From: an uncultured Megasphaera sp.
GTDB lineage: Bacteria; Bacillota; Negativicutes; Veillonellales; Megasphaeraceae
Assembly: GCA_900548635.1 (NCBI GenBank)
Contig: URLP01000056.1
Location: 1 to 10,302, forward strand
Length of the DNA stretch: 10,302 nt
Direction of reading: 5' to 3'
Shown: positions 7,252 to 10,302 of the stretch, in pieces
How the letters are laid out: every line of letters begins with the position of its first letter
Numbering within the stretch: the stretch's first letter is position 1
Translations under genes and position numbers: made by a program
The notes under the pieces: model-generated
Databases searched by the model: none
Seen by the model: only the letters and a program-made list of their open reading frames with translations
What the model was told of the DNA's origin: nothing

Positions 7252-7839
7252 TTATGCCTGATGCCACCAAACTCTTACGGTATAAACCACAACATGCCAA
7301 CCATATAAAACCCGGTCAGCCAAGTGTGAACAGCGTTTACTGTGGTAAACGGCGTGGCTGGCAGCAGCGCCGATGCAGAAGCCGCCGACGACGTCGCTGA
7401 CGTAGTGTAGACCGCTCAGGACCCGCGAAGCGGCCAGGACGCCGGTCCAAATAAGGGCCGGCAGCCCCCAACGGTTGCCCCGGGCGAGGAGCATCAGGGA
7501 AATGGCCAGGCTGTTCATGGAATGGTTGCTGGGAAAAGACGCATTTGCCTTATGCGGCACCAGGGCCGCTGCATCGCCCTGTACAAAAGGGCGCGGACGA
7601 TGCCATATCTTACCGATGACCCAGGACAGGGATGAGCCGGCGATAACGGAAAAGAGACAGTACACTAATGTTTTCCGCTGTTGAATCTGCTCTGTCAGGG
7701 GACGGGGCCGGAACCATTCGACGAGGCCGTACAAGATGAAAAGCCAATAACCGAAGCGAGTAATCCAAGAGAGGAGACGCAGCCACGTGCGGCGGCGGGC
7801 AATGAGCCATTGGGCAAATAAAAGCAGCGTACGTGCCAT
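7252..7839 (-). CDS. PAP2-family phosphatase, BcrC-like (putative undecaprenyl-diphosphatase)
   Basis: A 195-aa integral membrane phosphatase of the PAP2 superfamily. Motif C1 is WHRPRPFV (79-86), C2 is SFPSNH (101-106) and C3 is SRVLSGLHYVSD (138-149). H145 is the expected nucleophile, with D149 supporting it and H106 as proton donor. The LVPHKANASFPSNHS block closely resembles Bacillus subtilis BcrC, which dephosphorylates undecaprenyl diphosphate at the outer face of the membrane to recycle the peptidoglycan lipid carrier. The classical C1 lysine is displaced by one position (K77), as expected for BcrC-like members, which often lack it. Hydrophobic segments lie near 24-43, 58-76, 108-118, 125-138 and 149-163. 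It is the last gene of the operon, 21 nt after rrf2, with GGGAG before the ATG. A role in lipid phosphate or phosphatidylglycerophosphate hydrolysis is a less likely alternative. Confidence 0.88.
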   Translation of the reverse strand: MARTLLLFAQWLIARRRTWLRLLSWITRFGYWLFILYGLVEWFRPRPLTEQIQQRKTLVYCLFSVIAGSSLSWVIGKIWHRPRPFVQGDAAALVPHKANASFPSNHSMNSLAISLMLLARGNRWGLPALIWTGVLAASRVLSGLHYVSDVVGGFCIGAAASHAVYHSKRCSHLADRVLYGWHVVVYTVRVWWHQA

Positions 7840-7860
7840 AAACTTCGCTCCCTTCGCCGT

Positions 7861-8298
7861 TTACTTAACCGGTACCGTATCCCACATCGGCTGGGCTACA
7901 TCAGCTAGCGAAATGCTGCGCATCTTGTCTTCCATGGCATCCTGGATCTGGTGCAGTTTATCGTCCAGTCCGATGTGGATTTTCCTGCCGACCGGGCACT
8001 GCGGACAGGGATGTTCATGGAAGTGGAAAAGCGAATCGCCGCCGACACAGTCAACGGCATGGTAAACGTCGTATAAACTGATATCGGATAAGGGCTTTTC
8101 CAGTGCCGTGCCGCCTGTACCACGCTTGACCTGGATAAGACCAGCCGCTTTTAGCTGGATCAAGAGCTTGCGGATAATGACAGGATTCGTACCGACACTG
8201 GCAGCAATGAAATCGCTCGTCACTTTTTCGGTCTTGCCGAAGTACTCGATACAGAGCAAGGTATGGACAGCCATGGTAAATCTGCTTGAAATCTGCAT
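7861..8298 (-). CDS. Rrf2-family transcriptional regulator with clustered cysteines
   Basis: A 145-aa DNA-binding repressor of the Rrf2 family. The N-terminal winged helix is typical: MQISSRFTMAVHTLLCIEYF, then TSDFIAASVGTNPVIIRKLLIQLKAAGLIQVKRGTGGTAL (28-65). After the dimerisation helix region, C84, C98 and C101 lie in a His-rich segment (H92, H94, H96, H108) containing CPQCPVG. In IscR and NsrR three cysteines in this part of the protein hold an Fe-S cluster. Here the spacing (C-X13-C-X2-C) differs, and CPVG also occurs in Rrf2 members not known to bind clusters, so a redox, metal or thiol sensor is inference. The ATG lies 5 nt after the stop of the upstream 114-aa gene with no good ribosome site, which implies translational coupling. 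The likely target is the palindrome at 8685-8702. Confidence 0.9.
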   Translation of the reverse strand: MQISSRFTMAVHTLLCIEYFGKTEKVTSDFIAASVGTNPVIIRKLLIQLKAAGLIQVKRGTGGTALEKPLSDISLYDVYHAVDCVGGDSLFHFHEHPCPQCPVGRKIHIGLDDKLHQIQDAMEDKMRSISLADVAQPMWDTVPVK

Positions 8299-8303
8299 AG
8301 GTA

Positions 8304-8648
8304 TTAGACTTCTTTCAGTTCCTTAAGGATAGCGAGGTCCGCCGTGCAGGCCGGGCAGTCGCAGAATTTAGCGCCTTTGGCTTTAATATCTTTGGCATGG
8401 GCCAGAAGCTGTGCCGCACCGTCTTTGCCCATGAGCTGGACAGCGTGATCCGAACCGGCAAAGGCCAATAGTTCGTCGATTGTCGATATCCCCTTCTTCA
8501 AAGCTTCGATATAAGCCGGCGTAGCTGCTTCTTTATCAGCGGCATCGAGCCAAGCCTGAGCAGCCGTTTTCAGCGTCGCATTGCAGCTGGGAGCTGCCAT
8601 CAAATCATGTGTTTTAGCCGTAACGAAATCTACTGTTTTTGCATCCAT
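8304..8648 (-). CDS. Conserved small Cys protein with CDCPAC motif (unknown function)
   Basis: A 114-aa soluble, Ala/Lys-rich and mostly helical protein, first gene of the operon. Cysteines are at C22 (AAPSCNA) and in CDCPAC (C96, C98, C101) near the C terminus. Together they could form a metal, Fe-S or disulfide site, which is inference. From memory, similar small proteins in Clostridia and Negativicutes carry the label 'molecular chaperone Hsp90', but there is no Hsp90 ATPase, middle or dimerisation domain here, so that label should not be carried over. The start at 8648 is fixed by a perfect AGGAGG 9 nt upstream. The gene is transcribed with rrf2 from the promoter at 8714-8742, under a palindrome in the leader, so its expression is probably controlled by the Rrf2 protein. 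Confidence 0.8.
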   Translation of the reverse strand: MDAKTVDFVTAKTHDLMAAPSCNATLKTAAQAWLDAADKEAATPAYIEALKKGISTIDELLAFAGSDHAVQLMGKDGAAQLLAHAKDIKAKGAKFCDCPACTADLAILKELKEV

Positions 8649-8684
8649 TTTAAAAAACCTCCTATAAAAACGAAGTAAAACATC

Positions 8685-8702
8685 CAGGATAGAACTATCC
8701 TG
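8685..8702 (-). promoter_or_regulatory. Perfect palindrome, candidate Rrf2 operator
   Basis: CAGGATAG-AA-CTATCCTG is a perfect inverted repeat with 8-bp arms and a 2-bp spacer. It lies about 12 bp downstream of the -10 box on the minus strand, at the very start of the predicted transcript and 36 bp before the first ATG. A repressor bound there would block the operon that encodes the Rrf2 protein. In RNA a 2-nt loop would be strained, so a DNA site is preferred over a hairpin. Confidence 0.65.
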
Positions 8703-8713
8703 ATTACATCTCT

Positions 8714-8742
8714 ATCATACGACATTTTAATTGTAAAGTCAA
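8714..8742 (-). promoter_or_regulatory. Near-consensus promoter of the Rrf2 operon
   Basis: Read on the minus strand, TTGACT (8742-8737) and TATGAT (8719-8714) are separated by exactly 17 bp. Each matches five of six sigma-70/sigma-A consensus positions. It is the strongest promoter in the window and points into the 114-aa gene. Confidence 0.8.
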
Positions 8743-8929
8743 TGGTTACAAATGTTGGCATTTCGTTGAACTATTTTAAACTAATTTATTTTAATTTAAA
8801 CTTCGATTTTTAGCTTGGTTGTCACATTTTCATACTGGACGTTTTCTTCATTTAAACGTTTTTATCTGTGAGTAAACAGAGGGGATCCATACAAATACAA
8901 AAGGAACTATCGCACATTTTAATCCCATA

Positions 8930-8957
8930 CGACAAACGATGAACGATCTACGATCAA
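8930..8957 (+). repeat. Heptad array, copy C
   Basis: Four consecutive 7-mers of the form CG-N4-A occur, including CGATGAA, which is also a unit of copy A. The array ends 3 nt before the hairpin at 8961. The units are more diverged from one another than in copy A. Confidence 0.7.
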
Positions 8958-8960
8958 TGT

Positions 8961-8995
8961 AAAAGGAGCCGTCACGATGTGACAGCTCCTTTTTT
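8961..8995 (+). terminator. Terminator hairpin, possibly bidirectional
   Basis: AAAAGGAGC pairs with GCTCCTTTT and an inner GTCAC pairs with GTGAC. A run of six T follows on the plus strand and four T on the minus strand. It would terminate the eda remnant on the minus strand, yet the stronger T-run faces plus, where no gene is visible upstream. Its sequence is homologous to the hairpin at 7083-7118, with paired base changes. Confidence 0.75.
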
Positions 8996-9027
8996 CTATA
9001 AACGGCAAACTCTGTAACTATACACTT

Positions 9028-9319
9028 TTATTTTCGGGCAGCCTGGACGGCGGCGATGAATTTCTTAGCAGTAGCCGTAATTTCATCGGCTGTCTTGCCG
9101 CCACCCGTGAGGGCACCGCCGGCACCGACGGCAACGCAGCCGGCTTTAATCCAATCACCGGCATTTTCGACGTTGACGCCGCCTGTCGGCATGAGCGGAG
9201 CCTGCGGCAGCGGGCCGTGGATGGCTTTGATGGCCTTCATGCCGAGGATTTCACCCGGGAAGATCTTGACGACGTCTGCGCCGTATTCCAGGGCCGTGAT
9301 GACGCCGTTCACCTTCTCG
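9028..9319 (-). pseudogene. eda: KDPG/KHG aldolase, C-terminal fragment
   Basis: About 97 residues match the C-terminal half of 2-keto-3-deoxy-6-phosphogluconate aldolase, the Entner-Doudoroff and hexuronate-pathway enzyme that yields pyruvate and glyceraldehyde 3-phosphate. The Schiff-base lysine motif VVKIFPGE and the phosphate-binding block GPLPQAPLMPTGGV, followed by VGAGGAL, are intact. The N-terminal half of the TIM barrel (about 110 of about 210 residues), with the catalytic glutamate, is missing. Homology stops at about 9313-9319, where the sequence turns into an oppositely oriented LacI-type gene. The open frame continues about 20 codons past the junction to an ATG at 9381, but those residues are antisense to the other gene. 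The terminator at 8961-8995 follows. It is almost certainly inactive unless the join is an assembly error. Confidence 0.85.
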
Positions 9320-9931
9320 TCCGAAGCGGACATCCGCACCCTTTGCGAAACGGCCCGGCAGATTCCAGTCATCACCATCAACAGCGACTATCATCAGCCC
9401 AATATGTACAGCGTCGTCTGCAATGAAAAAGAGGGCATGTACGCCGTCGTCCAGGACCTGGCCGAAAAAGGGCTCCATTCCATCCTTTATATCTATGACT
9501 CCCTGACCTACAGCGGCATGCATAAACTCGACGGCTTCCGCCAGGCCATCCGCGACTATCACCTCGACGACCGGCCGGAACTCATCCAGCAGATTCCGCG
9601 TACCCTTGAAGACACAGAAGCCCTCATCGACCGCCTGACGGCCGCAAACGTCCCCTTCGAAGCCATCGTCACGTCCGAAGACATCTTTGCCGTCGCCGCT
9701 CAACGGGCCGCCCTGCACAACCATAAAAACATCCCCGTCATCGGCTGCAACAACTCCATCCTGGCCCAGTGCGCCACACCGACCATCACCAGCCTGGACA
9801 ACAAACTGACCAGCCTCTGCAGCGCCGCCGTCAACATCGTCATGGAACTAACAGAAAAAGGACCGGATGCCACACCGGTCCGCACCGAGTTCAGTGCCGA
9901 ACTCGTCGAAAGAGAAAGCTTCAAGAGATAA
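9320..9931 (+). pseudogene. LacI/GalR-family regulator, C-terminal sugar-binding fragment
   Basis: About 203 residues from SEADIRTLCETARQIPVITINSD onward match the effector-binding domain (periplasmic-binding-protein fold) of LacI/GalR repressors. Landmarks are IPVITINSD, the EGMYAVVQDLAEKGLHSILYI segment, DGFRQAIRDYH, and the AIVTSEDIFAVAAQRA and IPVIGCNNS segments. The helix-turn-helix, hinge and start of the first subdomain (about 110-130 residues) are missing, so it cannot act as a DNA-binding repressor. The frame stays open upstream to 9056 only because it runs antisense through eda. Next to eda, its parent probably regulated sugar-acid or hexuronate use, which is inference. A terminator lies at 10058-10093. 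Confidence 0.85.
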
Positions 9932-9984
9932 ACCAGTTTATTTAAGTTTACCCGCTTTGTTAAGCCATTTTCAATACATTTAAC

Positions 9985-10001
9985 ATCCGTTTTAAACGGA
10001 T
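9985..10001. promoter_or_regulatory. Perfect palindrome downstream of the lacI remnant
   Basis: ATCCGTTT-T-AAACGGAT is a perfect inverted repeat with 8-bp arms and one central base, in an AT-rich spacer. It may be an operator left from a promoter region. The odd centre differs from the central CG of typical LacI-family sites. Confidence 0.3.
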
Positions 10002-10057
10002 ATTGTAAATTCGTAAATATATTTTTCTTTAGTTGTCCCCCATTTAGTGGATATGAG

Positions 10058-10093
10058 AAAACCGCCTAAAGTTGGTCGCTGGAGGCGGTTTTT
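10058..10093 (+). terminator. Intrinsic terminator after the lacI remnant
   Basis: AAAACCGCCT pairs with AGGCGGTTTT across a 15-nt loop, and T residues continue into TTTCTTA on the plus strand. It is 127 bp past the stop codon of the lacI fragment. On the minus strand the tract is shorter. Confidence 0.8.
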
Positions 10094-10120
10094 CTTATAC
10101 CTTTATAATCATCCCTAGGG

Positions 10121-10153
10121 ATTCACGCGGGCGCCCCACGTGGGCGCCCCTAC
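10121..10153. repeat. GC-rich dispersed palindrome, copy 3
   Basis: It begins ATTCACGCGGGCGCCC, as copy 2 does, but has the centre CACGTG and ends GGCGCCCCTAC. The two GGGCGCCC arms make it nearly self-complementary apart from one extra C. The different centre with conserved ends suggests that structure is conserved more than sequence. Confidence 0.75.
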
Positions 10154-10180
10154 ACTGAAAACGTTCACACTGAACGCAAA

Positions 10181-10225
10181 AAGGGATTGCCGCACGAAGG
10201 CTTCTGCCAACATGTGCAATCCCTT
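10181..10225 (-). terminator. Terminator-like hairpin near the right edge
   Basis: AAGGGATTGC pairs with GCAATCCCTT, a 10-bp stem, around a larger loop that contains GGC/GCC. Five T residues follow on the minus strand, so it probably serves a minus-strand gene to the right of the window. It resembles the hairpins at 7083-7118 and 8961-8995 in layout and in its AAGG ends. Confidence 0.6.
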
Positions 10226-10229
10226 GTTT

Positions 10230-10264
10230 CATGTCGTTTGCCGTGGGTCGTGGCTCGTTTGCCG
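10230..10264 (-). repeat. Heptad array, copy D
   Basis: On the minus strand five 7-mers run in phase: CGGCAAA, then CGAGCCA, two more of CG-N4-A form (the second again CGGCAAA), and a last unit ending CATG. The array ends 4 nt before the hairpin at 10225, the same arrangement as at copy C. Confidence 0.65.
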
Positions 10265-10302
10265 TAATGAAAAGCGCAGTCAGCCGTCCACAGCCCGTAG
10301 GG

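Larger units (their letters stand above)
8743..9027. other. Spacer without a gene
   Basis: The segment 8745-8880 is AT-rich and has no convincing ORF. A weak plus-strand promoter-like pair (TTGAAC at 8766-8771 and TTTAAT at 8790-8795, 18 bp apart) is present. The rest holds a heptad array (8930-8957), a terminator hairpin (8961-8995) and one more CGGCAAA unit at 9003-9009. Confidence 0.6.
9932..10302. other. Intergenic region without a gene
   Basis: No coding region is supported here. The first 120 bp are AT-rich with one palindrome (9985-10001). They are followed by the terminator at 10058-10093, a GC palindrome (10121-10153), a second hairpin (10181-10225), a heptad array (10230-10264), and the sequence CGTAGGG at the right edge, which may begin another palindrome copy on the opposite strand. 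Confidence 0.7.

Noticed and set aside
7569..7605. Apparent loss of the lysine in the PAP2 C1 motif
   Set aside because: K77 is one residue out of register with KX6RP, but B. subtilis BcrC also lacks this lysine while keeping RPF, so this is ordinary for the subgroup and not a sign of inactivation.
9056..9319. N-terminal part of the 291-codon frame leading into the LacI fragment
   Set aside because: These codons are antisense to eda. Homology to LacI proteins begins only near 9320, so a natural 291-aa protein is not supported.
9320..9381. 20-residue N terminus of the aldolase frame beginning at 9381
   Set aside because: It is antisense to the LacI-type fragment and has no aldolase homology, so it is a product of the junction and not a real start.

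Overview
The window looks like chromosomal DNA of an anaerobic, diderm Firmicute of the Negativicutes, most plausibly Megasphaera or a close relative. This is inferred from gene content (PepD dipeptidase, OPT oligopeptide transporter, LarA-type enzyme, secreted tannase-like esterase, a small CDCPAC-motif protein beside an Rrf2 regulator), from moderately GC-rich genes with C-ended codons set in AT-rich spacers, and from GC-rich palindromes scattered between genes. No tRNA, rRNA, CRISPR array, transposase or phage gene was seen.

Region 1 (1-5318) concerns peptide and acid metabolism. pepD (minus) and an OPT-family peptide transporter (plus) diverge from a 258-bp spacer, which would pair peptide import with dipeptide hydrolysis. 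Next on the plus strand, after a long hairpin, is a LarA-like (Lar_N/DUF2088) protein that starts at TTG. Region 2 (5322-7118) holds a secreted tannase/feruloyl-esterase-type alpha/beta hydrolase on the minus strand. Its 3' end lies 3 nt from that of the LarA-like gene.

Region 3 (7119-8742) is a compact three-gene minus-strand operon: a 114-aa Cys-containing protein, an Rrf2-family regulator with three clustered cysteines, and a BcrC-like PAP2 phosphatase. Upstream are a near-consensus promoter (TTGACT-N17-TATGAT) and, just past the predicted start point, a perfect 8+8 bp palindrome that is a good candidate for the Rrf2 operator. A homologous terminator hairpin closes the unit.

Region 4 (8743-10302) is degraded. 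The 3' half of a KDPG aldolase gene (eda, minus) abuts the 3' half of a LacI/GalR-type regulator gene (plus) at about 9320. Both have lost their 5' halves. This is what one end of an inversion, or a chimeric assembly, would leave.

The spacers carry three recurring kinds of element: a GC-rich palindrome ending in CCCCTAC, short arrays of a degenerate heptanucleotide (CG-N4-A), and terminator hairpins that covary between copies. In three places the heptads sit directly on the 5' side of the hairpin in the same relative orientation, which suggests one composite dispersed element.
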